Assembly (NCBI GenBank): GCA_045616485.1
Contig: JAZLGU010000085.1
Span: forward strand, 12,414-76,413
Origin: RGIG3528 sp045616485
Lineage (GTDB): Bacteria; Bacillota; Clostridia; Lachnospirales; Lachnospiraceae
DNA length: 64,000 nt
Reading direction: 5' to 3'
This document shows positions 39,814-49,486 of the stretch, piece by piece; the first letter of the stretch is position 1, and each line of letters starts with the position of its first letter. Below the pieces are notes generated by a model, which saw nothing but the letters and a program-made list of their open reading frames with translations, was not told where the DNA came from and ran no database searches. The translations under genes were made by a program, and so were the position numbers.

Positions 39814-41370
39814 ATGAAATACGCGCTTAACGGTGAACAGACCAGAGAGATAGATAGAGTTACTATTGAAAAAATTGGTATTCCCGGCATGGTCCTTATG
39901 GAAAAGGCAGCCATGGGCGTTTCATATGCAATCGAGCAATTGTATCCTGTGACCGGCAGGATTATAGCAGTGTGTGGCTACGGCAACAATGGTGGTGATG
40001 CTGTAGCTGCCGCCAGAATATTAAAGGCAGCAGGTTATTCTGTGTGCCTTTATTTTGTTGGTGATGCAAAAAAGATTACAAAAGAAACCAGATTGCAGAA
40101 GAAAATTGCCAGAAACTGCGGGATTAAGACCGTAAAGAAGGTGGACTACAATAAGTACGACCTGATAATAGACGGTATTTTCGGTACGGGGCTTTCCAGA
40201 GTCATTACCGGGGACATGTATAAGGAAATCGAAAAAATAAATGCTTCCAAAAAACAGGTGGTGGCCGTGGATATTCCATCGGGAGTCAACTCTGCTGACG
40301 GTCAGATACTGGGCATAGCCGTACAGGCCAATGTGACAGTGACATTCGGAACTGTCAAGGTGGGCTGCCTTTTGTATCCCGGGGCAGAGTATTCGGGTAA
40401 GATTATTCACTGGAATATCGGCACAGAGCTTTCATCACTTTCAGAGTCACCCAAATGCTTTTATTTTGATGAGCCGGCAAGTGTTCTTATGCCACAGCGT
40501 AAGGCTGACTCCAATAAGGGAACATATGGCAAGGTTCTTTGCATAGCCGGCAGCAAAAATATGAGCGGGGCGGCGTATTTTGCAGCAGGGGCAGCATACA
40601 GAACAGGGGCAGGACTGGTGAGAGTAGTTACTACCGAAGACAATAGGGAAGTATTGCAAAAACAGCTGCCGGAAGCTGTTCTTACAACATATAAGATAGA
40701 TGAGGATGGCAGGATATCGCCGGATGATATTGATATTATTAAGGAAGCAGTGAACTGGGCTTCGGTTATTATTATAGGACCGGGGCTGGGGATGAGTACT
40801 GCGGCAGCGGCCATTTTGAACTATGTTATCGGTAATGTCAAGGTGCCGCTTATTGTGGATGCCGACGGTATAAACATTTTAGCAAGATTACTGGATGAAA
40901 AATGCGGAGAAAAAGCAGAGCTGTCAGAAAGAATGAAGGTGCTTTCAGAGCTCCTTCCGGCAGGTACTGTACTTACCCCTCATAAAAAAGAATTATCCAG
41001 ACTTACCGGTATTTCCATGGGCGAACTGTCAACCGGTATGATTCGCGTGACAGCCGATTGCACTAAAAATAATGACCTTGTATTCGTAAAAAAAGATGTG
41101 CGCACCATAGTTTCTTTTGGTGAATCCAATTACATAAATGTTACCGGAAACGACGGGATGGCTACGGCAGGCTCAGGGGATGTGCTGGGTGGCATTATCG
41201 CCGGCATAATTGCCCAGGGAGAACTGCCACGATCAGCCGCCATGACCGGTGTCTATGTTCACGGCTGCGCGGGAGATGTAGCCGCGGCGCGCCTGGGTAC
41301 CAGATCAATGCTGGCTTCGGATATTATGGAAGCAATTCCATCAGTAGTGGAGCTGAATAGTGTTAAATAG
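39814..41370 (+). CDS. nnr: Bifunctional NAD(P)HX epimerase / dehydratase
   Basis: A 518-residue metabolite-repair fusion. The N-terminal YjeF_N epimerase domain (about 1-215) has CGYGNNGGDAVAAARILK and VAVDIPSGVNSADG. The C-terminal ribokinase-like dehydratase domain (about 225-510) has VDADGINIL, LTPHKKELSRL and NVTGNDGMATAGSGDVLGG. Together they restore hydrated NADH and NADPH. Length matches the family. AAAGGAG precedes the ATG. Confidence 0.95.
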   Translation: MKYALNGEQTREIDRVTIEKIGIPGMVLMEKAAMGVSYAIEQLYPVTGRIIAVCGYGNNGGDAVAAARILKAAGYSVCLYFVGDAKKITKETRLQKKIARNCGIKTVKKVDYNKYDLIIDGIFGTGLSRVITGDMYKEIEKINASKKQVVAVDIPSGVNSADGQILGIAVQANVTVTFGTVKVGCLLYPGAEYSGKIIHWNIGTELSSLSESPKCFYFDEPASVLMPQRKADSNKGTYGKVLCIAGSKNMSGAAYFAAGAAYRTGAGLVRVVTTEDNREVLQKQLPEAVLTTYKIDEDGRISPDDIDIIKEAVNWASVIIIGPGLGMSTAAAAILNYVIGNVKVPLIVDADGINILARLLDEKCGEKAELSERMKVLSELLPAGTVLTPHKKELSRLTGISMGELSTGMIRVTADCTKNNDLVFVKKDVRTIVSFGESNYINVTGNDGMATAGSGDVLGGIIAGIIAQGELPRSAAMTGVYVHGCAGDVAAARLGTRSMLASDIMEAIPSVVELNSVK

Positions 41371-41398
41371 TAACATTATGTAATACATGCGTGCATAT

Positions 41399-41662
41399 GC
41401 GTGCATATGTCGGCTGAAGTGAAAAGTTTATTTCCAATTTGAAACAGTGCTATTTTTCCAAACTTAAGTAATGCCGCTCCACATTATTATTAACTGCCTA
41501 ACTGCAATCCTTGCGATTGCAGTTTTTTTATTTGATATGATCCCGAAATGGATGTAGGACTAATTGCAACTTTTATGAAGTAGAAATATCTGTAAGACTA
41601 ACGTCTACTTTAACGCCTTCGAGGTAGAAATAGACTTTTCACTTCAGGCGTGCATATGTCGG
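41399..41662. repeat. Flanked intergenic block with terminator
   Basis: CGTGCATATGTCGG occurs near 41,399-41,412 and again at 41,649-41,662. Just inside, CTGAAGTGAAAAGT (41,414) returns inverted as ACTTTTCACTTCAG (41,634), so a 234-base block is flanked by inverted repeats. It contains the terminator described next. The block has no open frame and may be a small non-autonomous insertion or remnant. It makes up most of the 425-base gap upstream of the secreted-protein gene. Confidence 0.5.
41500..41529 (+). terminator. Intrinsic terminator
   Basis: AACTGCAATC pairs with GATTGCAGTT around CTTGC and runs into seven Ts. It would end transcription from nnr. Confidence 0.88.
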
Positions 41663-41682
41663 AATAGATTAATAAAAAAGTA

Positions 41683-41711
41683 TTGCGCCCCCCGAAAAAG
41701 TGTGGTATGAT
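41683..41711 (+). promoter_or_regulatory. Sigma-A promoter of the exporter cassette
   Basis: TTGCGC (41,683-41,688), a 17-base spacer and TATGAT (41,706-41,711) lie 85 bases before the secreted-protein start. Confidence 0.5.
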
Positions 41712-41795
41712 ACGCATTCCGCGGAAAAAATCAAAGTTTTATTACTTTCGTTTTCAAAAGGGGTTAAAGAATGGAAGTATAGAAAGGACATTTTA

Positions 41796-42944
41796 ATGAA
41801 AAGATACATTAGGGGGATTGCATTTGTGATAATCTTTACGTTGATGATTTGCTATATTCCTCAAACAAACGTAAAAGCAGAACGTGACTTTTTTGAGGGT
41901 ATTGGAGAATGGCCAATAAAAACAACGCCGTACAGTTATATTGAAGACAAAAATAAATCTAATGGATATATTGAGCCTTCAAATAATCAATTTAAGTCTG
42001 CGGCCAAGAAAAAGTATTCATCAGAATGGAATATTATATCTGCCGATATTACAGCTCCTTACGAAACACATATATATCATTTTGAAGCGCCTAAATCAGG
42101 ATATTACACTGCTTTAACTCAGGGTAATCTTGATACGGTAGGTGCTATTTATGAACATCAAAATGTATTAATGTTTACAAAAAACTATGATAAAGTAGCG
42201 TATGACGATGACAATACTATTCATATAGGAAACCGTAAGAATTGTTCAATGACAATAAAGATGGACAAGGGCGAGGACTACTACATCGTAATCAGGGCCT
42301 GGAGCGGCAATACCGGAAACTATAAGCTGATTATAGGACCTAATCTTGATTTTAATGACAATTCTGACGAGGGTGGAGTATGGTCATATATTGATCATTA
42401 TAACGATCCAATTACAGACAGGAGAGGAATTAAATATTACCTAAACCAAGCAACTTTTTTAACAGAAGAACTTACGCTTGCTGAATATTTATCACTAAAC
42501 AATAATTTTCATGTAATGGTCAATGGCGTAAATTACAATGCAAAATCATTAAGTAACGTATCAAAAAACAAAGGAAATGATGTGGCAGTGTCAATTGCTG
42601 AAATAATGATTTCAGAATGTATTTCGTCTTTATCAGCATCAGTTGCTCCTGGATTATTGTTTGCTGCAGCATCAGTACTTGTGGATTTTGTCAGTAACAA
42701 TAGTTCAGTAGATATGAGAGACTACATAGCAGATTTATGTGGTATTAGCGGAATGGCGAATGTTGTTGCTGGTAGTGCCCAGGTAACGCTGACTTGTAAA
42801 TACGGATTACGTATAGATCACCATTATAACAAGCCTGGAAGTTCAGCAAGAGGAGTATTTACAACAGAATATTCGGCATGGGATACAGATACATATATGA
42901 CAGGGGAAAAACGCCACTATGGAAAATGGAATGAACTTGAGTAA
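41796..42944 (+). CDS. Secreted protein of unknown function (exporter cassette)
   Basis: A 382-residue protein with a Sec signal peptide (about 1-32, ending near NVKAE). ATG 41,796 follows AGAAAGGAC; an in-frame ATG at 41,700 has no ribosome site and would bury the signal. Residues about 100-190 resemble a pre-peptidase-type beta domain (YHFEAPKSGYYTALTQGNLD, then DYYIVIRAWSGNTGNYKL). About 270-330 is a hydrophobic Ser/Ala-rich stretch (ECISSLSASVAPGLLFAAAS) that could insert into membranes. The AT-rich composition suggests transfer. With the next two genes it may form a bacteriocin-like or surface-protein system; this is inference. Confidence 0.65.
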   Translation: MKRYIRGIAFVIIFTLMICYIPQTNVKAERDFFEGIGEWPIKTTPYSYIEDKNKSNGYIEPSNNQFKSAAKKKYSSEWNIISADITAPYETHIYHFEAPKSGYYTALTQGNLDTVGAIYEHQNVLMFTKNYDKVAYDDDNTIHIGNRKNCSMTIKMDKGEDYYIVIRAWSGNTGNYKLIIGPNLDFNDNSDEGGVWSYIDHYNDPITDRRGIKYYLNQATFLTEELTLAEYLSLNNNFHVMVNGVNYNAKSLSNVSKNKGNDVAVSIAEIMISECISSLSASVAPGLLFAAASVLVDFVSNNSSVDMRDYIADLCGISGMANVVAGSAQVTLTCKYGLRIDHHYNKPGSSARGVFTTEYSAWDTDTYMTGEKRHYGKWNELE

Positions 42945-43404
42945 ACGAAATAAATATTTGATTGCCATTATTTTGGTTGGAATTATAGCAATAGGAGCAG
43001 TTGTTGGTTTTATAATCAAGAAAGATAGAATGCGTCAGAATTCAATTAATCATATCCATAAAATGGAAGCGAATCTAATTGAATGGATTTACAGTTTTGG
43101 AACAAATACAAATATTAGAGCTATTGAGGCATATGAACTAAATGGGACTTTGTTTTATCATGTTGATTTTAGCGATGAAGAAGTTATTGGCATAGATTCA
43201 GAGCCTGAATTTTGTGAATTTGACGGAGCGCTGATTTATTACGGTGAATCAAGCCGGCAGTTAATAAATTTCAATTGGTCTGAAAGTTCCAAGGAATATG
43301 AACGGAAATTTTTTGATTGGTATGATGAAGCGGTGCGTGAAGGTGTCTATTATAAGTATAATGATGATGAACTGAATTTACTGATTAATGAATACAAGGG
43401 TTAA
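42919..43404 (+). CDS. Small membrane-anchored protein (exporter cassette)
   Basis: A 161-residue protein with one N-terminal membrane segment (about 12-34, YLIAIILVGIIAIGAVVGFI) and a soluble acidic domain outside (or inside) the cell. It overlaps the secreted-protein gene by 26 bases, suggesting coupled translation. Position and topology would fit an immunity or accessory protein for the exporter. No family is recognised. Confidence 0.6.
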   Translation: MENGMNLSKRNKYLIAIILVGIIAIGAVVGFIIKKDRMRQNSINHIHKMEANLIEWIYSFGTNTNIRAIEAYELNGTLFYHVDFSDEEVIGIDSEPEFCEFDGALIYYGESSRQLINFNWSESSKEYERKFFDWYDEAVREGVYYKYNDDELNLLINEYKG

Positions 43405-43410
43405 AAAACA

Positions 43411-45699
43411 GTGATTTCAATATTAAACTTGACAAAAAAATACAGGCAGGGCAGAGAAGAAATAGTGGCCCTGGATAATATTAATCTGGAACTTCCCAAT
43501 ACGGGAATTGTTGCGCTGTATGGTGAAAACGGCTGTGGTAAAACCACTCTTTTGAATGCTGTGTCATCTTTGGATAATGACTATGAAGGCGAAATATACA
43601 TAAATGATTGCGATATTCGGGATATTCCTGATTATTATAGAAGAGAGAAAATCTCCTTTGTTTTTCAGGAAAATGAATTTGTATCATATCTGACCATAGG
43701 TGAAAATATAGCAATTGCAGATGATGACGTAATTGATTCCGAAACAATGCTTAAGGAGTATGGGATAGATGACAAGACAAATCTGAGCTCAGAGTGCCTC
43801 TCGGGAGGACAAAAGCAAAGAGCATCACTGGTCAGAGGCCTGTCAAAAAGGTTCAGCATTTTACTTGTGGACGAACCCACCAGCAGCTTAGATGAGGAAA
43901 TGGAACGCCGGGTATTTGAGACATTGAAAAAAGAGGCTTCCGATAAACTGATTATTCTGGTATCGCACAATATGACACTTATCAGAAGCTATGCAGACGT
44001 AGTTGTATATTTGAACAACGGTAGGGTCATTTCCTGTGAGACCAATGACGGAGTTTCTGCAAGTCAGGATGGAAATGTGTTTTATATCAGCCCGTCAGCT
44101 AAAAGTATGGCAGTGGTTGACATTGAGGATGTTAAGGAGCAAATCAAGGAAAAAGGCGAGTCCATCATTCGATTCCATGAAAAAAGTCCCGAAAAAAAGG
44201 CACTCAACTACGACTATGAAAAGCTGGAGCTGGACAATCAGAAAAAGTATCCTTCAGCAGAGTTAAAGAAAACCATAACAAAAAAATCCTTGGTGGCCGG
44301 TCGTAAAATGAACCTGGTTTGTTTAGCGTTTTTGGCGCTTATGATGACAATTACGGAAATATTTTTGTCATTAGCCTCCTTTGACGTGGATAGCTTTATG
44401 GCTGAAATGCTTCAGAGCAATATCGGCACTTTCAAGATGTTTGAATATAATTATTCAGGCAATGTGAGTGAAAAAGGTAAGCTTTCTGACTTCGAAAAAA
44501 TAGTTGGTTATTCCAATGAATTATTAATTAACGTTCACTATCCTTCCGCAAAAGCGACAAAAGAAGGCATCGCTCTGTTTTGGGGGCTGAATATCTTTTG
44601 TGGCCAACCTAAGCTTGTTGCGGGGGTTTATTACCAAAAAGGGGCAGTAGCAATTACTGATTACTCAGCCGATAAAATTTGCAGGGAATTTCCTGATGCG
44701 TATACTTCCTATCAGGACATTCTGGACAAAGGAATAATGCTTGATAATGGTTTTCTGAATGTATGCGGCATTATCGATACGGATTATGAAAAATATTTGG
44801 ATCAGTTTTCAGCAGGTAATATTGCCATATTTGATGCCACAAATTATTCTGAGCTTCTTCTGGAAAGGGTTTTTGAATGCATTTACGCACAGGAAGCGTT
44901 TCTGAAGATAAATGGCGAAATACCGGGAGTCTTAACTAACAATACGCAGGATCTGGTATTTATCAGGCCGGCTGACGAAAATATACCGGGAACAATAAAA
45001 GATAATCAATGCTATGTAAATAGGACACTGGCAGACAGAATCGAAACTACCGGGTTTAAAATAGGCTTTTTTGGTGACTTTGACGTGGTTAATGACGTGG
45101 AAGATGGCAATGCGTTCAATGTAATGTATGTAAGCCCTGAAGATTTTGAAGCAATAATGAGGGTGGGGTACGGAACGCCTAATACAATTAGCATAAGAGA
45201 CGTAAATCCCCAAATTATGGAGTATTTAAGGAAGGCCGGATTTGTTAACAAATCTCCTATAGGTAAAAGCCTTAACAATATGGTCTTTATAATCAGCTCA
45301 TTTTCGTCTACGTTTTTTGTGGGTACTCTGCTTATGGCGATTTTCTGTTTGATAGCCGTTATTTGCAGTATAAAATCAACAGTATCTGTAGATAAGTCGT
45401 ATATTGTACTGGCGAGAATGAACGGGATATGCTATGACAGCATTGTAGAAATGGAATTAAGAAAAAGCATACTCCTTTTTAACGGCGGCACAGTGTTGTC
45501 CATAGTGATGTGTGTTCTTTCCAACTTCCTGATCAATCAGGGATTAAGCAGGAAAATTGGCGTTAAGATGCACATAAATATGTGTATGCCAACAGCCATT
45601 ATTTACACATTTATACTTACAGCCGCTATGTTCATTGTATTCTTTACGTTTTATATGATTAAGCTGAAAAAGGCCAATCTGATTACCATGTTGAATTAA
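43411..45699 (+). CDS. ABC transporter, ATPase-permease fusion (MacB/LolCDE-like)
   Basis: A 762-residue fusion. The N-terminal ATPase (about 1-220) has Walker A YGENGCGKTTLL, signature LSGGQKQRASLVRG and Walker B ILLVDEPTSSLDE. After a linker, a permease with one membrane segment near 300, a large extracellular domain (about 320-620) and three C-terminal segments resembles FtsX/MacB-type permeases. Such transporters extrude peptides or lipoproteins or act mechanically. The start is GTG 43,411, 7 bases after the previous stop, with weak ribosome-site support. Following two surface proteins, it likely handles them or a product related to them. Confidence 0.78.
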   Translation: MISILNLTKKYRQGREEIVALDNINLELPNTGIVALYGENGCGKTTLLNAVSSLDNDYEGEIYINDCDIRDIPDYYRREKISFVFQENEFVSYLTIGENIAIADDDVIDSETMLKEYGIDDKTNLSSECLSGGQKQRASLVRGLSKRFSILLVDEPTSSLDEEMERRVFETLKKEASDKLIILVSHNMTLIRSYADVVVYLNNGRVISCETNDGVSASQDGNVFYISPSAKSMAVVDIEDVKEQIKEKGESIIRFHEKSPEKKALNYDYEKLELDNQKKYPSAELKKTITKKSLVAGRKMNLVCLAFLALMMTITEIFLSLASFDVDSFMAEMLQSNIGTFKMFEYNYSGNVSEKGKLSDFEKIVGYSNELLINVHYPSAKATKEGIALFWGLNIFCGQPKLVAGVYYQKGAVAITDYSADKICREFPDAYTSYQDILDKGIMLDNGFLNVCGIIDTDYEKYLDQFSAGNIAIFDATNYSELLLERVFECIYAQEAFLKINGEIPGVLTNNTQDLVFIRPADENIPGTIKDNQCYVNRTLADRIETTGFKIGFFGDFDVVNDVEDGNAFNVMYVSPEDFEAIMRVGYGTPNTISIRDVNPQIMEYLRKAGFVNKSPIGKSLNNMVFIISSFSSTFFVGTLLMAIFCLIAVICSIKSTVSVDKSYIVLARMNGICYDSIVEMELRKSILLFNGGTVLSIVMCVLSNFLINQGLSRKIGVKMHINMCMPTAIIYTFILTAAMFIVFFTFYMIKLKKANLITMLN

Positions 45700-45761
45700 A
45701 TGAGTTAATTGCGGTCTGTTTACCGTGGCAAAGCCATTATTATATGGCACATGCCATTGTA

Positions 45762-45824
45762 TAGACAAATAGCGGGATTGGGTGTATAATAACTGATTAA
45801 GCACGGCGACGTGCTTGATCAGTT
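45762..45824 (+). promoter_or_regulatory. alr promoter with leader hairpin
   Basis: TAGACA (45,762-45,767), a 17-base spacer and TATAAT (45,785-45,790) form a good promoter. It is directly followed by a 15-bp hairpin, AACTGATTAAGCACG with CGTGCTTGATCAGTT (45,791-45,824), that overlaps the expected start point. The dyad could be an operator or an mRNA-stabilising 5' hairpin. Confidence 0.55.
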
Positions 45825-45844
45825 TATTTTATGGAAGATTTATC

Positions 45845-47023
45845 ATGAATATTGGATATTTAAGGGTTCAGGCCAATATAAACCTGGACGCTATCAGACA
45901 AAATATAAAAAACGGAAAAAAACTTTTGGCTCCCGGGACCAAGATGATGGCGGTAGTCAAGGCTAATGCTTACGGCCATGGTGCAGTACAGGTGGCAAAA
46001 GCCGTATATGACCTGGTAGATGGCTATGCGGTAGCTATAGCAGAGGAAGGCAGAGAGTTGAGGCAGGCAGGGATTGACAAGCCTATCCTGATACTGGGGC
46101 CTACTGCACCGGAGACAGCCGAGATTGCTATTCAGTATGATATCGCTATGGCTGTTTTTGACAGTGAGGTGGCCACACGGTATGATGAGATTGCCGAAAG
46201 ACTTGGGAAAATCTGTAAAGTTCATATTAAGCTGGATACCGGTATGAGCCGTATAGGCTATTTGTGTACAGAGGACTATGAGAAGGAAGCCAGTCTTCAG
46301 GATATTAAAAAGCTGGCAGCCCTTCCTCATGTTGAAATAGAGGGGATGTTTACCCATTTTTCCAAGGCTGATGAAGCCGATAAGTCTTTTGCCAGGGGGC
46401 AATTAAAGAAATATCTGGATTTTGCTGAGCTTTTGGAAAGCCAGGGGATTATGATACCTGTAAAGCATGTGTGCAATTCTGCAGGCACTATAGATATCCC
46501 TGAGGGCGATCTTAATATGGTGCGTTTTGGCATTACCACTTATGGTATGTATCCTACAGATGACGTGGATAAGAGCAGATGTCCGGTGACACCTGCTATG
46601 GAGATAAAGAGCCATGTGGCTTTTATTAAGACCTTGCCTGAGGGCGTAGGCGTGGGCTATTCAGGTACCTGGGTGAGCAAGCGGGAGACCAGGCTGGCTA
46701 CTATTCCCGTGGGCTACGGAGATGGATATCCCAGAGGCCTTTCCAATGCCGGCAGAGTGATTATTAACGGAAAAAGTGCTCCGATTTGTGGGCGTATCTG
46801 CATGGACCAGTTTATGGTGGATGTTACGGATATTACGGATTGCGAGCCGGGTACAGTAGTTACTTTGATGGGAAAAGATGGCGAAGAGTTTATATCTGCC
46901 GAGGAAATAGGCGCCACCGTTGGCAATTCTTTCCACTATGAAGTTGTATGTGATATTGGAAGAAGAGTTCCCAGAGTATACTTTAAAAATGGGCAGGCGG
47001 TAGAAATATCTGACTGCTGGTAA
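45845..47023 (+). CDS. alr: Alanine racemase
   Basis: A 392-residue PLP enzyme making D-alanine for peptidoglycan. The PLP lysine lies in MMAVVKANAYGHGAVQVAKA. The second catalytic Tyr is in the GVGYSGTWVS region, and GRICMDQFMVDV is family-typical. I chose ATG 45,845, with GGAAG upstream, over an in-frame ATG at 45,815. The CNNM/CBS gene follows after 35 bases. Confidence 0.95.
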   Translation: MNIGYLRVQANINLDAIRQNIKNGKKLLAPGTKMMAVVKANAYGHGAVQVAKAVYDLVDGYAVAIAEEGRELRQAGIDKPILILGPTAPETAEIAIQYDIAMAVFDSEVATRYDEIAERLGKICKVHIKLDTGMSRIGYLCTEDYEKEASLQDIKKLAALPHVEIEGMFTHFSKADEADKSFARGQLKKYLDFAELLESQGIMIPVKHVCNSAGTIDIPEGDLNMVRFGITTYGMYPTDDVDKSRCPVTPAMEIKSHVAFIKTLPEGVGVGYSGTWVSKRETRLATIPVGYGDGYPRGLSNAGRVIINGKSAPICGRICMDQFMVDVTDITDCEPGTVVTLMGKDGEEFISAEEIGATVGNSFHYEVVCDIGRRVPRVYFKNGQAVEISDCW

Positions 47024-47058
47024 TAATAAAAAATTAAAGAAAGGATACTATAATTCTC

Positions 47059-48375
47059 ATGGACGGTCACCCGCGAATACAGGTGCTAATCTTTATTATC
47101 TGCTTTTTAATTAATTTTGTTTTGAGCCTAATTGTTACAGCCTTTGAAAAAATATCAGAGCCAAAAGTGGCTCATGATGCGGAGGAAGGAAACGCAGCTG
47201 CCAAAAAGGTTTTAAAAATCATGGAACATCGTCATAGATTTTTGACGATTACAGATCTTTATGCGCTTTGTCTGACAGGCTTTATGGCTATCAGCGTTGC
47301 CTATTTCTTATTTTTGGAGACCGGTAATTCGATGCTTTTGATATGGAAGATACTTATTACAGTGGCGGTAGCTATGTTTGTAGAGGCTTTTTCCATTAAG
47401 CTCCCCAAAAAAATTGCGGCAAAAAATGCTGAGACTATTGCTTATGGCACGGCCTTTATAGTGGCATTTTTTAATGTGATTTGTACTCCTTTGGCTCTTC
47501 CCTGCGAGCTGATTATAGGCGGGCTTATGCGACTTTTTGGTGTAAAGAATCCTGATGACGAGGATGCTGTTACAGAAGAGGAGCTGATTTCATCTGTAGA
47601 TGAGGCGCTGGATGATGGCGTACTGGAGGAAGAGGAAGCCGAGATGATTCATAATATTTTTGACTTTGATGAAAAGCAGGTCAAGGACATTATGACCCAT
47701 AGACGTGTGGTTACGGCCATATCTTCTGACACTAACATAGATGAAGCGATGCATATCATGCTGGAGCATACCTATACCAGATATCCGGTGTATGAGGAGA
47801 CTATTGAGAATATTATAGGCATTCTTTATATAAAAGATGTTATGAGCTTTATTTTGCAGGGAGAAAAGGACGGGGAAGAGCATTACGTTATGGAATTTGC
47901 CCGTGAGCCTTATTTTGTTCCTGATACACAAAATATCGATGATCTTTTCCATGAGATGCAGAAGAAAAAGCTGCAGATAGCTGTTGCTATAGATGAATAC
48001 GGCCAGACTGCCGGTATCATCACCATGGAAGATATTCTGGAGGAAATCGTAGGTGAGATTCAGGATGAATACGATGATGAGGAAGAGGACATCGTAGAAT
48101 GCAAGAAGGATGAGTGGGATGTAAACGGTCTTATCACCTTATCAGAACTTTCTGACGAAATAGAGATTACGATTCTTGAAGAAGATGAGGATAGTTTTGA
48201 TACGCTAAATGGCCTGCTTATTTCCAGACTGGATCATATACCCGGAGACAATGATGTGGGCACAGAGATTCAGTATCAGGGCTTTTCTTTTACAGTTACA
48301 GAGGTAGCCAATAAGACTGTTTCCCAGGTGCATGTAACTAAGCTGGCGTCGGAGACAGAAACTGAGGAAGAATAA
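47059..48375 (+). CDS. CNNM/CorC-type transporter-associated protein, second paralogue
   Basis: A 438-residue relative of the protein at 5,004. The DUF21 part (about 1-170) is diverged: it lacks the SSAETA motif and has MEHRHRFLTITDLYALCLTG. Two CBS motifs follow (about 200-330, closing with DEYGQTAGIITMEDILEEI), then a CorC_HlyC domain (about 345-430). The divergence suggests a different ion or partner from the first paralogue. It is immediately followed by the 84-residue gene (TAA then ATG), so they are cotranscribed. Confidence 0.85.
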   Translation: MDGHPRIQVLIFIICFLINFVLSLIVTAFEKISEPKVAHDAEEGNAAAKKVLKIMEHRHRFLTITDLYALCLTGFMAISVAYFLFLETGNSMLLIWKILITVAVAMFVEAFSIKLPKKIAAKNAETIAYGTAFIVAFFNVICTPLALPCELIIGGLMRLFGVKNPDDEDAVTEEELISSVDEALDDGVLEEEEAEMIHNIFDFDEKQVKDIMTHRRVVTAISSDTNIDEAMHIMLEHTYTRYPVYEETIENIIGILYIKDVMSFILQGEKDGEEHYVMEFAREPYFVPDTQNIDDLFHEMQKKKLQIAVAIDEYGQTAGIITMEDILEEIVGEIQDEYDDEEEDIVECKKDEWDVNGLITLSELSDEIEITILEEDEDSFDTLNGLLISRLDHIPGDNDVGTEIQYQGFSFTVTEVANKTVSQVHVTKLASETETEEE

Positions 48376-48630
48376 ATGAGAGTTTTAGGTGACTTTAAGA
48401 TGGAGCGTCCCGGCCAGGTAGAGGTGGGGCAGGAGGTGGAGCTGAGAGAAGGTTCGCTCCCGAACTCTGTTTTCTACTATGTGGTGGAGCCTGCAGTAGC
48501 CATGAGTGCTAATATTTCCCTGGGTGACCGCCTGGTGGACAAGGATGGCAAGGTCATTACCAAGGCTGTGATAAAGGCCATTGAGGAAAAAAGTACCGGG
48601 TATTATATCACAATCGAGTGTGAAGACTAA
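48376..48630 (+). CDS. Small conserved protein
   Basis: An 84-residue protein beginning directly after the CNNM/CBS stop. It looks like a small beta-rich domain (VEVGQEVELREGSLPNSVFY), and GDRLVDKDGKVITKAVIKAI suggests an OB- or SH3-like fold. No membrane segment. I do not recognise it. Its tight position between the CNNM/CBS protein and the MerR gene suggests an accessory role to the former. Confidence 0.65.
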   Translation: MRVLGDFKMERPGQVEVGQEVELREGSLPNSVFYYVVEPAVAMSANISLGDRLVDKDGKVITKAVIKAIEEKSTGYYITIECED

Positions 48631-48631
48631 G

Positions 48632-49468
48632 ATGAAGGAATTTTACACTATAGGTGAAGTGGCAAAAATATATAATGTTTCTACAGATACCTTGCGCTTT
48701 TATCACAAAATAGGGCTGCTTAGTCCCTGGCATAAGGGAGAAAATGGCTATCGTTATTATTCCAAGGCACAGTTTGAGGTGATTTCTACCATTATGCTGC
48801 TTAGGAATATGGGAACTCCTGTGGAAAATCTTAAAGAAGCTTTGTATTCAGATACTGCAGAGGCCATTGATGCAGAGCTGGATCGCTATGAAAAGGGCGT
48901 TGACGAGGAGATAGCCAAGCTTAAAGCTCTAAAAAAAGAAGCAGCCATTTTAAGAGGTAATATAAGCTCATTGCCTGGGAAAAAGGATGCTGATGAAAAG
49001 ACTACTCAGCCGGAGATAGAGAAGTTACCGGCCATGTGGATGTTTTCCAAGCAGTTTGGCAGTGAAGATGAGCTGGATATAGAGCAGATTCTTCTGGTTA
49101 ATCGCCTGGCACAAAAGGACTGGACCACCAGAGCCGGCATTATTTCTACTATCACTGTGGACCATCTCAGAAAGCATGAGTTTCATACCTACGACAAATA
49201 CGGCTACCTGTCAGAGACTCCGGTAGAGGTTAAGAGCCCATTTTTGGAGAAGATTCCTGCCGGATTATATGCTGTAATCAGTGCGAAGGTGGGGAGCCCG
49301 GAGCATAGTGAGATGGATTTTGCCTATGAGGAATTGATGGCGTTCATCGATAAAGAGGGATATGAAATTGCGGGGGATGCTATAGAGCGGAATGTACTTA
49401 GTATCTATGGCGAAGAGCCCAGAAAGCCTCTTATGTTCTTTAAAATTTATATACCGGTGAAAAAATAA
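48632..49468 (+). CDS. MerR-family regulator with GyrI-like effector domain
   Basis: A 278-residue regulator. The MerR domain (about 1-70) contains YTIGEVAKIYNVSTDTLRFY and HKIGLLSP, followed by a coiled-coil dimer helix (about 80-120) and a C-terminal GyrI-like small-molecule domain (about 140-275). ATG 48,632 starts two bases after the previous stop; an upstream in-frame start at 48,581 would overlap the small gene. It very likely controls the promoter at 49,487, which has the MerR operator layout, and so the sugar symporter and glycosidase. Confidence 0.88.
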   Translation: MKEFYTIGEVAKIYNVSTDTLRFYHKIGLLSPWHKGENGYRYYSKAQFEVISTIMLLRNMGTPVENLKEALYSDTAEAIDAELDRYEKGVDEEIAKLKALKKEAAILRGNISSLPGKKDADEKTTQPEIEKLPAMWMFSKQFGSEDELDIEQILLVNRLAQKDWTTRAGIISTITVDHLRKHEFHTYDKYGYLSETPVEVKSPFLEKIPAGLYAVISAKVGSPEHSEMDFAYEELMAFIDKEGYEIAGDAIERNVLSIYGEEPRKPLMFFKIYIPVKK

Positions 49469-49486
49469 CATATTTTCAAAAAGTAA

